Below are positions 33,102 to 42,611 of a stretch of 43,775 bases of DNA, in pieces. The number at the start of each line of letters is the position of its first letter. The stretch's first letter is position 1. The stretch covers positions 1 to 43,775 of the forward strand of contig JAJRVS010000023.1 in assembly GCA_024277195.1 (NCBI GenBank). The letters run 5' to 3'. A program made the position numbers and the translations under genes. The notes under the pieces are model-generated. The model was not told the origin of the DNA. It worked only from the letters and a program-made list of their open reading frames with translations, and made no database searches. This DNA comes from Verrucomicrobiota bacterium. GTDB lineage: Bacteria; Verrucomicrobiota; Verrucomicrobiia; Verrucomicrobiales; DEV007.

Positions 33102-33335
33102 ATGGGTCAAGAAACTACAGTTTTCAAATCTGGCAATTCCTTGGCGATTCGGCTGATAGGTGATTGTAAGCTTCCCCTCGGTGCGAGAATCATCGAAAGA
33201 CGTGATGGGAATCGTATCATATTAGAACCTATTAAAGAATCATGGAGTGAGCACTTTCTTCAAATATCGGGTTGCTTAGACGTGCCTCTTGAACGGCCAG
33301 CACAAGATGAAGTTGCGAGGGATCCATTTGCATGA
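33102..33335 (+). CDS. vapB: VapB-type antitoxin (AbrB/SpoVT fold)
   Basis: 77 aa. The N-terminus is the swapped-hairpin AbrB fold: TTVFKSGNSLAIRL, then LPLGARIIERRDGNRIILEPI. The C-terminal part (SWSEHFLQISGCLDVPLERP) should bind the toxin. Its stop overlaps the vapC start (ATGA, 33332-33335). The predicted mRNA start coincides with its ATG, so it would be translated without a leader. Confidence 0.92.
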   Translation: MGQETTVFKSGNSLAIRLIGDCKLPLGARIIERRDGNRIILEPIKESWSEHFLQISGCLDVPLERPAQDEVARDPFA

Positions 33336-33730
33336 AATTCTTGCTCGATACAAATACGGTGAGTTACTTCATGCGTGGAGACGAAAGCGTTACCAAAAAA
33401 ATTCACCAGTCAAATCCAGATGACATTGCCATTAGTGCTGTCACTGTCATGGAACTCGTATTTGGCGCACACAAAAGAGATTCAAAAAGAATCACTAAGA
33501 TGGTTAATGCTTTCATAGAAGAGGTGAACGTATTGCCCTTTGAGGTAGAGGCCGCGCGACAAGCTGGTATCATCCGCGCTCAATTATCAGCAAATGGCAT
33601 TGCTCTTTCATTTCCTGACAGCCAAATCGCTGGGCAGGCAAGAGCGCTCAAGAGGACACTGGTAACGAGCGATAATGATTTTAATGCCATCCCAAAACTG
33701 AAAACGATTTGCTGGCGAAGTGGGGTGTGA
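33332..33730 (+). CDS. vapC: VapC-type PIN-domain ribonuclease toxin
   Basis: 132 aa. PIN signatures: FLLDTNTVSYFMRG with the first aspartate, AISAVTVMELVFGAHK with the glutamate, and the C-terminal LSFPDSQIAGQA and LVTSDNDF with the other acids. VapC toxins cleave RNA, usually tRNA or rRNA. Overlap with vapB couples their translation. The pair is unrelated in antitoxin type to the Phd/PIN pair at 21832-22457. Confidence 0.93.
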   Translation: MKFLLDTNTVSYFMRGDESVTKKIHQSNPDDIAISAVTVMELVFGAHKRDSKRITKMVNAFIEEVNVLPFEVEAARQAGIIRAQLSANGIALSFPDSQIAGQARALKRTLVTSDNDFNAIPKLKTICWRSGV

Positions 33731-33867
33731 GGGAGCGGTCGCCCAATGGGGGATGATAGAGCGGATCCTTAGGCATCGCTAAAACGTGTTTGCTGACAGC
33801 GACCGGGGAAGCTCTTACTGGCTTTTTAGGCTTGAGCATTTTTGAATGTCGTTTAGAACAGTGAGTG

Positions 33868-34974
33868 ATGAATGAAAAATCACTGGGTCAATTGTTGTTA
33901 ACTGGGGTGCCAGGGACTGAACTGGATGCTGAAACGGCGGCGCGCTTTCGTAAATTGCAACCGGGAGGGTTCATCCTTTTTGGGAGGAACATCAAGTCGC
34001 CCCAGCAGCTGCGCAAATTGATCGACGATCTGCGTGATTTGAGTGATACCGAGCCGTTCATCACGATCGATCAGGAGGGCGGGCGGGTGTCACGCTTGCG
34101 CTTGATTGGAAACGAGCCGCCGAATGCCCAAGCTTTGAGTAAAAAGGGTGATCGCGAATTGATCCGGCGTCATGGAGATTTGACCGGACGTATTCTGCGC
34201 ACTTTTGGTTTTAACATGGATCTCTGTCCGGTGCTCGATATTTCTTTTGATGATGAAGCGGACAATTCGCTGAAGGGACGTTGTTGGGGAGAGGATGCCA
34301 AGGAGGTGATCGATAATGCAACGGTGTTCAATCGTGCGATGAGGGGGCAAGGGGTGCTCAGTTGTGGCAAACATTTCCCGGGTTATGCGTCGGCAGAGGT
34401 GGATCCGCACCATGAGTTGCCGGTGATTGATAAAACGCTGGAGCAGATGGAGGCGGCGGAGTTGATGCCTTTCCGGGCTTTGTTGCCGGATTTGGATAGT
34501 GTGATGACTTGTCATTCCCATTATCCGTGTTGGGATGCAGGCCGACCAAGGTGGCCGGCTTCTTTGTCAAAAAACGTGATTGGGCAGTTTTTGCGTAACC
34601 AGTTGGCTTATGACGGGCTGGTGATGACCGATGATCTGGACATGGGAGCTATTTTGAATGAAGTGACTTTTGAAGAAACGATTATCGCGGCGGTGGAGGC
34701 GGGCAATGATCTGGTGATGATCTGTCACCGGGTGGAGTTGGTGGAGCAAGCGAAAAAACATCTACAGCAGCTTGCGGATCCGATTGTATTGGATGCACTG
34801 GAAAGGATTCGGGTTGCCAAGGCCAAAATGGGGGCACCGTTGGAGTTCACGATGGAGGCTTACCGCGAGGTGGACGATGAGATTTGGGATTTGCGGGTGG
34901 ATACGCTGGGAGAGGAACAGGCAAAAATACTCAGTGTGGAAGATGGAAAGCGTTCGCCGGTGGAGACTTATTGA
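33868..34974 (+). CDS. nagZ: Glycoside hydrolase family 3 beta-N-acetylhexosaminidase (NagZ-like)
   Basis: 368 aa from the ATG at 33868; a GTG sits one codon upstream. GH3 blocks: LQPGGFILFGRNIKSP, FITIDQEGGRVSRLR, FNMDLCPVLDI, CGKHFPGYASAEVDPHHELPVI (the NagZ loop with its Asp-His pair), and GLVMTDDLDMGAI with the catalytic aspartate. There is no second GH3 domain, which fits cytosolic NagZ rather than secreted beta-glucosidases. No signal peptide is seen. It removes GlcNAc from muropeptides in peptidoglycan recycling. Confidence 0.88.
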   Translation: MNEKSLGQLLLTGVPGTELDAETAARFRKLQPGGFILFGRNIKSPQQLRKLIDDLRDLSDTEPFITIDQEGGRVSRLRLIGNEPPNAQALSKKGDRELIRRHGDLTGRILRTFGFNMDLCPVLDISFDDEADNSLKGRCWGEDAKEVIDNATVFNRAMRGQGVLSCGKHFPGYASAEVDPHHELPVIDKTLEQMEAAELMPFRALLPDLDSVMTCHSHYPCWDAGRPRWPASLSKNVIGQFLRNQLAYDGLVMTDDLDMGAILNEVTFEETIIAAVEAGNDLVMICHRVELVEQAKKHLQQLADPIVLDALERIRVAKAKMGAPLEFTMEAYREVDDEIWDLRVDTLGEEQAKILSVEDGKRSPVETY

Positions 34975-35058
34975 TTGTCCTTTCGGCGTGGAATGTTTGG
35001 ACAATAGGGGCGAATGATGGCAGAACTTGAGTAGAGGAATAACAGGATAAAAATAACG

Positions 35059-35763
35059 ATGCAGGCCGAGATAGAAACATTGCTGATTGTACAAGACCGG
35101 GATCAGAAGATTAGTGGGTGCAGCAAGCAACTGGCTCATATCCCGGATGATGAGGCTGACGCAAAAAGGCGCTTGCAGGGTGATGAGAAGGCGCTGGTTG
35201 AATGCAAGGCTGAGATTCAGGCCAATGAGATCGAGATGAAAAATCTCGAGTTGGATATCGATACCCGCAAGGAGTCCGTCGCGAGACTGAAGGTGCAGCA
35301 GTTTGAGACCAAGAAAAATGAAGAATTTCGCGCCATGGGCGTAGAGATCGAGAGGTATGGGGATGAAGTGGCTGCGCTGGAGGATCGTGAACTTGAGTTC
35401 ATGGAAATTGGCGAGCAGTTGAAAAAGAAGCTGGCCGGGGCAACTGCGGCTTTGGCGGCGACCCAGGTTTTGGTGGATGAGGAGTTGGCGGATTTGGAGA
35501 GCCGGACGGAGAATCTCAACAAGGAGCTGGCTGATTTGGAAAAGGAACGGAGCGAAATCGCGACCGGGCTTGACGAGGATATCGTGGAGGTTTTTGATCG
35601 TTTGATGAAAAATAAAAATGGCGTGGCGGTGGTGGCCCTGAAGGAAGGTCAGTGCAGTGGATGTCATGTCAGGGTGATCAGTGCCACGGTGGTGGAGGCG
35701 AAGGCGGAGAAGGGATTGACTCACTGTGAGAACTGCGGACGCATTGTGTATTTTGCGAATTAG
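35059..35763 (+). CDS. C4-type zinc-ribbon coiled-coil protein (COG1579 type)
   Basis: 234 aa. Residues 1-185 are almost entirely a charged coiled coil (LEEL/EKE-rich, with several Glu/Lys heptads). The C-terminus holds a zinc ribbon: QCSGCHVRVISA, then LTHCENCGRIVYF, giving two C-x2-C knuckles. Proteins of this build are widespread in bacteria and proposed to bind nucleic acid; their role is not known. Starts 84 bases after nagZ. The stop is TAG. Confidence 0.88.
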   Translation: MQAEIETLLIVQDRDQKISGCSKQLAHIPDDEADAKRRLQGDEKALVECKAEIQANEIEMKNLELDIDTRKESVARLKVQQFETKKNEEFRAMGVEIERYGDEVAALEDRELEFMEIGEQLKKKLAGATAALAATQVLVDEELADLESRTENLNKELADLEKERSEIATGLDEDIVEVFDRLMKNKNGVAVVALKEGQCSGCHVRVISATVVEAKAEKGLTHCENCGRIVYFAN

Positions 35764-35838
35764 TGGGATAACAAATAACAAAGGGCTCACACGAAAGCAC
35801 GAAAGAAGAGGAAACGGTGGGTAATGTTTTTAAAGTAG

Positions 35839-36033
35839 ATGGAACTGTGTGAGGTAGTTTGCCCAACGTGTTTTGAGGCTTTCGAGGTGGTGGGGCCTGT
35901 GATAGAAGAGAGTGACTTTCCTGTGGAACACGATTATGATTGCAGCGTTTGCTGCCGACCTATGTTGATCGTTTTTGAATGCAGCTACGGAGGTGATAGG
36001 GTGAGTGCGAGTGCGCACGGACTCGGAGATTAG
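35839..36033 (+). CDS. CPXCG-motif cysteine-rich small protein
   Basis: 64 aa. Two metal-binding knuckles are visible: VVCPTCFEAFEVV and DYDCSVCCRPMLIVFE, with a VEHDYDC lead-in typical of the CPXCG family (here CPTCF instead of CPxCG). It probably binds zinc. Function unknown. Its TAG stop lies directly before the glycosyltransferase start, so the two are translationally linked. Confidence 0.82.
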   Translation: MELCEVVCPTCFEAFEVVGPVIEESDFPVEHDYDCSVCCRPMLIVFECSYGGDRVSASAHGLGD

Positions 36034-36035
36034 TG

Positions 36036-37070
36036 ATGAAAAGAAAACCTTTGATTTCCATTTTATTACCTGCCCGCAATGCGGAGAAGACTTTGCCATT
36101 GGCGATTGAGTCTTGTCTGGCCCAGACCTTGCCGGATTTTGAATTGGTATTGGTGGATCATCGCTCAACGGACAAGACTTTTTCTTTGATGAAAAAGTAT
36201 GTAAAACGGGATCAGAGGGTGCGAGTGGCGCGGGCGCCTGCGGGTTCGACTTTTGTGCAGGCGCTCAATTTTTGCACTCGGGAAGCGGAGGGGGATTTAT
36301 TGGTGAGGATGGATGCGGATGATTTTTCTTATGCAGATCGTTTGCAGCGTCAGGCGAGGTATATGCAGGATCATCCTGAAGTCGGGGTATGTGGAGCCTT
36401 GGTGCGGATTCGTTTGCGTCAGGCGGACATGAGTGTGGCTGATCCTTTGCCGGGATATGCAGATTATGAAAAATGGCTAAATGCTCTGGTATCGCAGGAA
36501 CAGGTGGCGACGGAGCGTTATATCGATAGCCCGATTGCTAATCCCACGGCGATGATTCGTCGTGAGGTGATGGAAAAGGCGGGCGGATACAAAGAGGTGG
36601 AATGGGCGGAGGATTATGATTTGTGGCTGAGGATGTTGCAGTCAGGAGTGAAAATTGGCAAGGTGGAGCGTGTGTTGTTGGATTGGTATGACGGGGATAC
36701 TCGGGTGACCCGCACCTCCCAGCGCTACAGTCAGGATAATTTTCTCAAGGCTAAGGCCTTTTATTTATCACGTGAGCCGGTGGTGGAGAAAAATGGGGTG
36801 TCGGTGGCAGGGGCGGGACGGATTGGTAAAAAATTGGCGCGCTGGTTGAAGGAGTTCGGAGTGAAGGTGCATTGTTTTTTTGAAGTGAACGAGCGCCAGG
36901 TGGGAAATAAAATCGGTGGTATCATGGTGAAGGGAGAAGCTAGTATGGCTGAAGCCAGGGGCACGGTGTTGATCGCGGCGGTAGGCGTGGATGGGGCGCG
37001 CGGGATTATTCGGGATCGGGCGAAGGCAGCGGGTTTTGTCGAGGGGGAGGATTTTTTCTGTGTGGCTTGA
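36036..37070 (+). CDS. Glycosyltransferase family 2 with C-terminal Rossmann-like region
   Basis: 344 aa from the ATG at 36036; a GTG one codon upstream is also in frame. The GT-A domain (1-235) shows PLISILLPARNAEKTL, LVLVDHRSTDKT, the metal-binding LVRMDADDFSYADRL, NPTAMIRREVMEKAGGY and WAEDYDLWLRML. From about 250 the sequence changes to a nucleotide-binding style: KNGVSVAGAGRIGKKLARWL, GVKVHCFFEVNERQVGNKI, ARGTVLIAAVG. The glycine motif GAGRIG suggests a Rossmann fold, as in some PglD-like or dinucleotide-sensing domains. It adds a sugar to an unknown cell-surface acceptor. The fusion is unusual for GT2. Confidence 0.85.
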   Translation: MKRKPLISILLPARNAEKTLPLAIESCLAQTLPDFELVLVDHRSTDKTFSLMKKYVKRDQRVRVARAPAGSTFVQALNFCTREAEGDLLVRMDADDFSYADRLQRQARYMQDHPEVGVCGALVRIRLRQADMSVADPLPGYADYEKWLNALVSQEQVATERYIDSPIANPTAMIRREVMEKAGGYKEVEWAEDYDLWLRMLQSGVKIGKVERVLLDWYDGDTRVTRTSQRYSQDNFLKAKAFYLSREPVVEKNGVSVAGAGRIGKKLARWLKEFGVKVHCFFEVNERQVGNKIGGIMVKGEASMAEARGTVLIAAVGVDGARGIIRDRAKAAGFVEGEDFFCVA

Positions 37071-37108
37071 GGAAGGGGGCAGGATTCAAGAGATAGGATT
37101 CAGAATAC

Positions 37109-37115
37109 AGGAGGT
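37109..37115 (+). promoter_or_regulatory. Strong Shine-Dalgarno of hisA
   Basis: AGGAGGT, three bases before the ATG at 37119. Upstream are two direct AGGATTCA copies (37081-37088 and 37095-37102). Confidence 0.75.
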
Positions 37116-37118
37116 AAG

Positions 37119-37886
37119 ATGACTAAGTTTCGACCATGTATTGATTTGCACGAGGGCAGGGTGAAGCAGATTGTGGGGGGGACTTTGGATGCGGTCGGTG
37201 AAACGCTGCGGACTAATTTTGTCAGTGAGGAGGAACCTGCTTATTATGCTGAACTTTATAGAGGTGATGAACTGGTCGGTGGGCATGTGATCAAGTTGGG
37301 GGCGGGGAATGAAGCGGCGGCGCGTGCGGCTTTGGCGGCGTACCCCGAGGGCTTGCAGATTGGCGGAGGCATTACGAGTGAGAATGCGTCGACTTGGCTG
37401 CAAGCGGGAGCGAGCCATGTGATTGCCACGTCGTGTCTTTTTGACCAGCAGGGTCATTTTCAAAAAAACGAGTTGGATCGTTTGGTAGCTGAGGTGGGAA
37501 AGGGCCGTTTGGTTTTGGATCTCAGCTGTCGACGAGTAGAGGACGGCTGGGTGGTGGCGATGAATCGCTGGCAGACTTTGACGGATTTGCAGGTGACGGA
37601 GCAAACGCTTGCAGGGCTGGGAGCTAGCTGTGCGGAGTTTCTGATTCACGCGGCTGACGTAGAAGGCAAGTGTGAGGGCATTGACGAAGACTTGGTTTCG
37701 TTGCTGGGAGAGTGGGGGGGCTGCCCGGTGACTTATGCGGGAGGGGTTCGTGCTTTGGAGGATTTGGAATTGGTACAGCGCTTGAGTGGTGGGCGGGTGG
37801 ATTTGACGATTGGCAGTGCACTCGATATTTTTGGAGGTTCACTTGTTAAATACCTGGATTGCGTTGAGTTTAACCGGAAGAAATAG
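37119..37886 (+). CDS. hisA: Phosphoribosylformimino-AICAR ribotide isomerase, eukaryote-type HisA
   Basis: 255 aa. The protein matches the HIS6/eukaryotic-type HisA rather than the usual bacterial HisA: FRPCIDLHEGRVKQIVGGTL with the catalytic aspartate, YYAELYRGDELVGGHVIKLG, LQIGGGITSENASTWLQAG, GRLVLDLSCRR, VAMNRWQTLTDL, EFLIHAADVEGKCEGID, CPVTYAGGVRALEDL, DLTIGSALDIFGG. It performs the fourth step of histidine synthesis as a TIM barrel in the cytoplasm. No other his gene is nearby. It lies between a glycosyltransferase and an M16 peptidase. The stop is TAG, five bases before the next start. Confidence 0.93.
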   Translation: MTKFRPCIDLHEGRVKQIVGGTLDAVGETLRTNFVSEEEPAYYAELYRGDELVGGHVIKLGAGNEAAARAALAAYPEGLQIGGGITSENASTWLQAGASHVIATSCLFDQQGHFQKNELDRLVAEVGKGRLVLDLSCRRVEDGWVVAMNRWQTLTDLQVTEQTLAGLGASCAEFLIHAADVEGKCEGIDEDLVSLLGEWGGCPVTYAGGVRALEDLELVQRLSGGRVDLTIGSALDIFGGSLVKYLDCVEFNRKK

Positions 37887-37891
37887 CTTTT

Positions 37892-40800
37892 ATGAAAAAT
37901 AAATTATCACTTGTTTTGAAATCGTCGTTGCTGCTCGTATTGGGCTTGGTTTTGTTGGGAGGCTGCCGAGAGGCTACTGAAAAAAACGGCTTGCCACAAA
38001 CGCAGGAGAAGGAGGAATCGAAAACCACGCAGCATGAGAAGGGCGAAGCGGGTGCGGTAAAGGCGAGTGTGGCGGGGCCGATTCCGTTGGCTCAGGAGAG
38101 CAGTGATGTCAAAGCCGACCCAGCGGTGAAGTGGGGTGTTTTGGAAAACGGCATGCGTTATGCCATCATGAAAAACGCGGAGCCTCCCAAGCGAGTGAGT
38201 ATGCGTTTGTTTGTTGATGCGGGTTCGCTGATGGAGCACGACAACCAGCAGGGACTGGCTCACTTTCTGGAGCACATGGCTTTTAATGGTTCGAAGCATT
38301 TTCCGGCTGGTGAGATGGTCGAGTATTTCCAGCGTCTGGGCATGGCTTTTGGAGCGGATACCAATGCTCATACGGGGTTCAAAGAGACGGTGTATAAATT
38401 GGAAATGCCGGATTCGAATCCTGAGTTGTTGTCGCAGGGTTTCCAGTTGATGCGCGATTACGCGGACGGGATGTTGCTTGGCGGGCCGGAGATCGATAAA
38501 GAGCGTGGGGTGATCATGAGCGAGAAACGCACTCGGGACTCGGTGGGTTGGCGGACTTTTGTGGCGCAGTTGCAGTTCATTCTGCCGGAGGGGCTGATCA
38601 GTCAGCGTCTGCCGATTGGCAAAGCCGAAGTGATCAGCAAAGCGCCGCGTGAGCGTTTTGTTGAGTTTTATAAAAAGTGGTATACCCCTGACCGGATGGC
38701 CTTCATTGTGGTGGGCGAAGTGGATGAAGCGGAGATCGAGGCACAGATCAAAAAATACTTCACCGATTTGAAGCCGGCGGAAAAGAAAATGGCGGAGCCG
38801 GATCTTGGAAAGCTGGCCAGCAGGGAATTGGCGGTGCATTTTCATCCGGAGTCGGAAGCGGGGGAGGTTTCGGTATCGATCGATACGATGAAACCTGCCA
38901 AGGATACCGAGGATACGCTTGAGCACCGAGCGCGGGATTTGAGATTGATGCTGGCTAATCGTATTATTTCCAGACGACTGGGGATCTTGGCCAAAAAAGA
39001 GGGCTCGGCGATTTTGAGCGGAACGTCACACAGCTACGATCTCTACGATCTAGGTTTTGTTCGCTACGCATCGATTGGAGTGGAATGTCGCCCGGAGAAT
39101 TGGCAAAAGGCACTGCAGACGGCGGATCAGGAACTGCGACGGGCGTTGCAGTTCGGGTTTACCGCGGCGGAGCTGAAAGAATCCAAAGCTAATGTGAAAG
39201 AAAAATACTCGCAGGCGGCGAAATCGATGGGGACACGGAAGTCGCGGGTTTTGTCCAGCGCGATTGCCAGTCGGATTGGCAGCCGCGAGGTGTTCACCAA
39301 TCCTGCGGATGATCTGGTGTGGGTGAAGGCCGAGTTGGAAAAAATAACTGCGGAGGAGTGTCAGGCTTTGTTGGAAAAAGCCTGGACGGGTAATCAGGAA
39401 ACTTTGGTGATGGTGACAGGTAACTTGGAACTTGAAAATGCGGATACGGTTATTCTTGATGCTTATAAAGAGAGCCAGTCGGTGGCGGTCGAGGCTCCGG
39501 TGGTGATCGAGGACAAGGCTTTTGCTTATGGTGAGTTGCCTGAGCCTGGCAAGGTCGCCAAAAAAACGGTGATCGAGGATTTGGAGGTGACTCAATTGAT
39601 TCTGGAGAACGGCGTGCGGGTCAATTTGAAAGTGACGGATTTTGAAGATCAGACGATTCACGTGAAAGCGAGGTTTGGAGGCGGGCGTCTGGTTGAGCCG
39701 AAAGACCAGCCTGGTTTGGCCTTTTTTGCCGGCAGCACTTTTTCAGATGGAGGCCTGGGCGCGCATGACATTGACCAGATCCGTCGTTTGTATGCAGGCA
39801 TCACGGCATCGGCGAGATTCGGGGTGGAGGACGATTCGTTTGCGATGAGCGGCAAGACCAATTTGGATGACTTGCATCAGCAATTGTTGTTGCTGAGAGC
39901 CTACTTCACCGATCCAGGGTTTCGTCCGGAGGCGGCGGTTTTGTTCCGGAGAGGTTTGGATCAGATTTATCAGCAGATCAAGCGTACTCCGCAGGGTGTG
40001 ATGCAAAGCAAGGTCAGCCAGTTTTTGCACGGAGGGGATTCGCGGTTTGGATTTCCGGCGAAGGAAGAGATGGAGAAACTTTCGGAGCATGATGTGCAGC
40101 AGTGGCTGCAAAAACCGCTTGCCAGTGCGTATTTGGAACTCACTGTGGTGGGGGATTTTGAGATGGAAAAAATGATCGACGAGGTGCTGGCTACTTTCGG
40201 TAATTTGCCAAAACGGGATAAGGAAAAACCGGATTATACCAAGCAGCGCAAAGTGAGTTTCCCTGAAGCGGATGACGTGCAGATCTTCAAAGTGGAGACG
40301 GCGATCCCCAAGGCCATGCCATTGGTGTATTGGCCGACGGAGGATATTTGGGATATCAAGCGCACCCGCCGTTTGAGTGTATTGTCGCTGGTGCTGGATG
40401 ACCGTTTGCGGAAAAAAGTGCGTGAGGAATTGGGCGATGCATACAGTCCTTTTGCCCACAATTTGCCTAGCGATGCGTTTAAGGGTTATGGTTATTTGTT
40501 TGCTTCCGTTACTGCCAAGCCGGATCAGGCAGCGATGTTGATTGATGTGGTGAAGGAGATAGGTAAAGGTTTGTCGGAGGGAACAGTGGATCAGGATGAG
40601 CTGGAGCGAGCTAAAAAGCCGCAGATCAATCAGATCGAAGAATACCGTAGAACCAACCGTTACTGGATGAATTCGGTGTTGCAGAGCAGTCAGGAATATC
40701 CGCAACGATTGGACTGGGCACGTAGCTTTATTTCGGATTACCAGGCGATAGGCTTGGACGAGATCAATGAGCTGGCAAAAAAATACCTGACCGAGGATAA

Positions 40801-40909
40801 AGCCTTGAGTGTATTGATCGAGCCGAGTGGTGAAGCGCAGGCGGAAGAAAAAAATAGCAGAAAAGCCTGTTACTTTTTCTTGCGCATGGGGCAAGGAGAG
40901 GGAATATAA
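37892..40909 (+). CDS. M16-family zinc metallopeptidase, two-domain lipoprotein
   Basis: 1005 aa. The lipobox LLGGC gives a lipidated C25. The linker to residue 80 is Glu/Lys-rich. The catalytic M16 domain (80-330) has the inverted zinc motif [13 protein letters not shown] (H124, E127, H128) and the distal glutamate in [15 protein letters not shown] (E204). Inactive M16 repeats follow: a second around 560-760 lacks HxxEH ([14 protein letters not shown]) and a C-terminal one has the conserved [14 protein letters not shown] region. The family closes like a clamshell on peptide substrates. Lipidation implies the periplasm or outer membrane. It starts five bases after hisA. Confidence 0.94.
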   Translation: MKNKLSLVLKSSLLLVLGLVLLGGCREATEKNGLPQTQEKEESKTTQHEKGEAGAVKASVAGPIPLAQESSDVKADPAVKWGVLENGMRYAIMKNAEPPKRVSMRLFVDAGSLMEHDNQQGLAHFLEHMAFNGSKHFPAGEMVEYFQRLGMAFGADTNAHTGFKETVYKLEMPDSNPELLSQGFQLMRDYADGMLLGGPEIDKERGVIMSEKRTRDSVGWRTFVAQLQFILPEGLISQRLPIGKAEVISKAPRERFVEFYKKWYTPDRMAFIVVGEVDEAEIEAQIKKYFTDLKPAEKKMAEPDLGKLASRELAVHFHPESEAGEVSVSIDTMKPAKDTEDTLEHRARDLRLMLANRIISRRLGILAKKEGSAILSGTSHSYDLYDLGFVRYASIGVECRPENWQKALQTADQELRRALQFGFTAAELKESKANVKEKYSQAAKSMGTRKSRVLSSAIASRIGSREVFTNPADDLVWVKAELEKITAEECQALLEKAWTGNQETLVMVTGNLELENADTVILDAYKESQSVAVEAPVVIEDKAFAYGELPEPGKVAKKTVIEDLEVTQLILENGVRVNLKVTDFEDQTIHVKARFGGGRLVEPKDQPGLAFFAGSTFSDGGLGAHDIDQIRRLYAGITASARFGVEDDSFAMSGKTNLDDLHQQLLLLRAYFTDPGFRPEAAVLFRRGLDQIYQQIKRTPQGVMQSKVSQFLHGGDSRFGFPAKEEMEKLSEHDVQQWLQKPLASAYLELTVVGDFEMEKMIDEVLATFGNLPKRDKEKPDYTKQRKVSFPEADDVQIFKVETAIPKAMPLVYWPTEDIWDIKRTRRLSVLSLVLDDRLRKKVREELGDAYSPFAHNLPSDAFKGYGYLFASVTAKPDQAAMLIDVVKEIGKGLSEGTVDQDELERAKKPQINQIEEYRRTNRYWMNSVLQSSQEYPQRLDWARSFISDYQAIGLDEINELAKKYLTEDKALSVLIEPSGEAQAEEKNSRKACYFFLRMGQGEGI

Positions 40910-40921
40910 GGTTCCAATTCC

Positions 40922-41009
<88 letters not shown>

Positions 41010-41054
41010 TTAAAAGAGCCCTTTGCCCGCAACTCGGGTGGAGGGCTCTTTTAA
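41010..41054. terminator. Terminator hairpin after tRNA-Ser
   Basis: A 13-base perfect stem, TTAAAAGAGCCCT with AGGGCTCTTTTAA, encloses a smaller CCCG/CGGG stem. AATTTT follows. It starts immediately after the tRNA. Confidence 0.85.
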
Positions 41055-41066
41055 TTTTGGAAATAA

Positions 41067-41152
41067 GGGTTCGAATACCGTTCGACTCGTAGCGAGTCCG
41101 CGAGCGGAGACAGGCGGAATGAAATGAAGCCAATCCCACCCTCTCCGCCATT
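41067..41152 (+). repeat. Partial duplicate of the tRNA-Ser 3' end, interrupted by a short insert
   Basis: GGGTTCGAAT (41067-41076) repeats the tRNA T-loop at 40984-40993. AATCCCACCCTCTCCGCCATT (41132-41152; 21 bases) repeats 40991-41011, the tRNA 3' end and first bases beyond it. The two pieces are contiguous in the tRNA. Here they are separated by about 55 bases (41077-41131) with a GACTCG-TAG-CGAGTC hairpin, and AAT stands at both junctions like a short target duplication. Confidence 0.75.
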
Positions 41153-41196
41153 CAAAACCCTATCCACCCGCAACACGGGTGGATGGGGTTTTGAAT
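41150..41196. terminator. Very stable hairpin after the tRNA-Ser remnant
   Basis: A 21-base stem (41150-41170 with 41176-41196; a single T-G wobble) closed by CAACA. The centre CCCGCAAC..CGGGTGGA is shared with the hairpin at 41010-41054. It could end transcription of the acyltransferase gene that reads leftwards from 42611 as well as rightward transcripts. The bases from 41197 to 41309 hold no gene. Confidence 0.7.
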
Positions 41197-41309
41197 ATCA
41201 AGGATGAGGCACGGTTCGATCTGCACGAGTAAAGTGGGTGCTGTGAGCTTCGGTTTTTGATTTTTGTTGCCTGACCCCATTTGGAGTTGGAGGTTCCCCA
41301 TTTGGAGGT

Positions 41310-42611
41310 TCAGATTCGCACGAAGATTTTTTGTTTGTATAGATACCAGCAGATCAGCCAGAAGAAGAGGCCGACGGCGGAGGCTTGGATGAAGGGGGCG
41401 TTCATTTCGCCGAGTGCGTTGAAAATTTCCGGGTCGAGGTGTTTTTTCAACAGGGCGGTGGTCCAGGGGACCATGAGCATGGCCATGAAATACATCAGTA
41501 GGGAATTCATTCCGACTATGATGAGGGGGAAGGCGCCCCAACGCCATTTGAGGACGTCGATGATGCCGTAGAGAGTGGCGAGGATGAGGCAGCACCAGCC
41601 GGTGGAAAAGAGCACCCAGGACGGTGTCCAGATGCGTTTGACCATGGGGATGAAACCGGAGAGATGGAGGTAGTGCCCGACGATGAGTCCGATGATTCCT
41701 CCGAGAACCAGGGTGAAAAATTTGCGCTTGTGGCTATGCTTGGAGCGTAATAGTTCACCGCACATGAGACCAAAGATCATGGTGGCCAACGAGGGGATGA
41801 AGTTGAGGGTTTGGTAACCTCCGGCGCTGAAGGTGAATGGTTCGTTGCGCGGGAATTGGTTGATCAGGTAGAGGTCGATATGATGCCCGACATTGGCATT
41901 TTTGTGCCAGGCGGGGGCGATGTCCTTGAGATTTTTTTGTGACCATTCGGCGCTCACGCCTACTTCGGGCGCACCTTTTTCGATATCGAGCCCGGTATTG
42001 GGTTCGTAGCTGTAGAATGCCCAGGTGCCGACTAATATAAGGATGACTCCGAGGGCTTGGGCTTTCCATGGGAAACCCCAGAAAATGAACAAAAAGCTGT
42101 AGCCGAGTCCGATTTGGCTAAGCACGTTCATGAACCACCAGTTGGTGTGGTCTTTGCCGTTGGAGCTGAGCAATACGCCTAATAATATAAGCACGAGGGA
42201 TCGCCACAGGGCGTGTCCGAACATGCGAAACCAGGAGTGCCCCATGGAGGCGCGTTTGGTATAGGAGTAGGCCATCGAGACGCCGACCATGAACATGAAC
42301 GAGGGTTGGATAAGATCCCAGTAGCCGAAACCTGTCCATTCGACATGATGGAAGTTGTGGAGAATGCTTTGCCACAGATTGGAATCTGGATTCTCGACCA
42401 GATGGTTTTTGGCGGTGCCGTAGAGTCCGAATCCGCCAAAGGCCAGGGAAATCATGATCAGGCCGCGATAGGCATCGAGAGAGTGCAGGCGAGGGTGTTT
42501 TCCCTTGAGCTGCTTTTTCTTGGAGGGTGTTTTTTTCCCAGGTGAGGTGGGGGCTGGAGGGGTTGCCTGCTTTTCAGCAGACTCCGAGGGGGTAATCTTG
42601 GTCGTGGCCAT
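41310..42611 (-). CDS. DUF5009 / heparan-alpha-glucosaminide N-acetyltransferase-like membrane protein
   Basis: 433 aa. A Pro/Lys/Ser-rich cytoplasmic start leads into RLHSLDAYRGLIMISLAFGG, the signature of this acyltransferase group (LDAxRG). About ten membrane segments follow, with conserved HHVEWTGFGYWDLIQPSFMFMVG, RSLVLILLGVLL, QIGLGYSFLF, GYQTLNFIPSLATMIFG, WTPSWVLFSTGWC and NSLLMYFM. Related proteins transfer acetyl groups across membranes to terminal sugars; the substrate here is unknown. It stands alone, 171 bases after the redoxin gene. Confidence 0.88.
   Translation of the reverse strand: MATTKITPSESAEKQATPPAPTSPGKKTPSKKKQLKGKHPRLHSLDAYRGLIMISLAFGGFGLYGTAKNHLVENPDSNLWQSILHNFHHVEWTGFGYWDLIQPSFMFMVGVSMAYSYTKRASMGHSWFRMFGHALWRSLVLILLGVLLSSNGKDHTNWWFMNVLSQIGLGYSFLFIFWGFPWKAQALGVILILVGTWAFYSYEPNTGLDIEKGAPEVGVSAEWSQKNLKDIAPAWHKNANVGHHIDLYLINQFPRNEPFTFSAGGYQTLNFIPSLATMIFGLMCGELLRSKHSHKRKFFTLVLGGIIGLIVGHYLHLSGFIPMVKRIWTPSWVLFSTGWCCLILATLYGIIDVLKWRWGAFPLIIVGMNSLLMYFMAMLMVPWTTALLKKHLDPEIFNALGEMNAPFIQASAVGLFFWLICWYLYKQKIFVRI

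Noticed and set aside
34762-35790. 342-codon minus-strand ORF opposite nagZ and the zinc-ribbon gene
   Set aside because: Spans two real genes on the other strand and shows no domain.
4877-37886. Full reassignment of TAG to an amino acid
   Set aside because: TAG ends nirK, the PIN toxin, the zinc-ribbon protein, the CPXCG protein and hisA at their natural lengths, so TAG acts as a stop in this genome.
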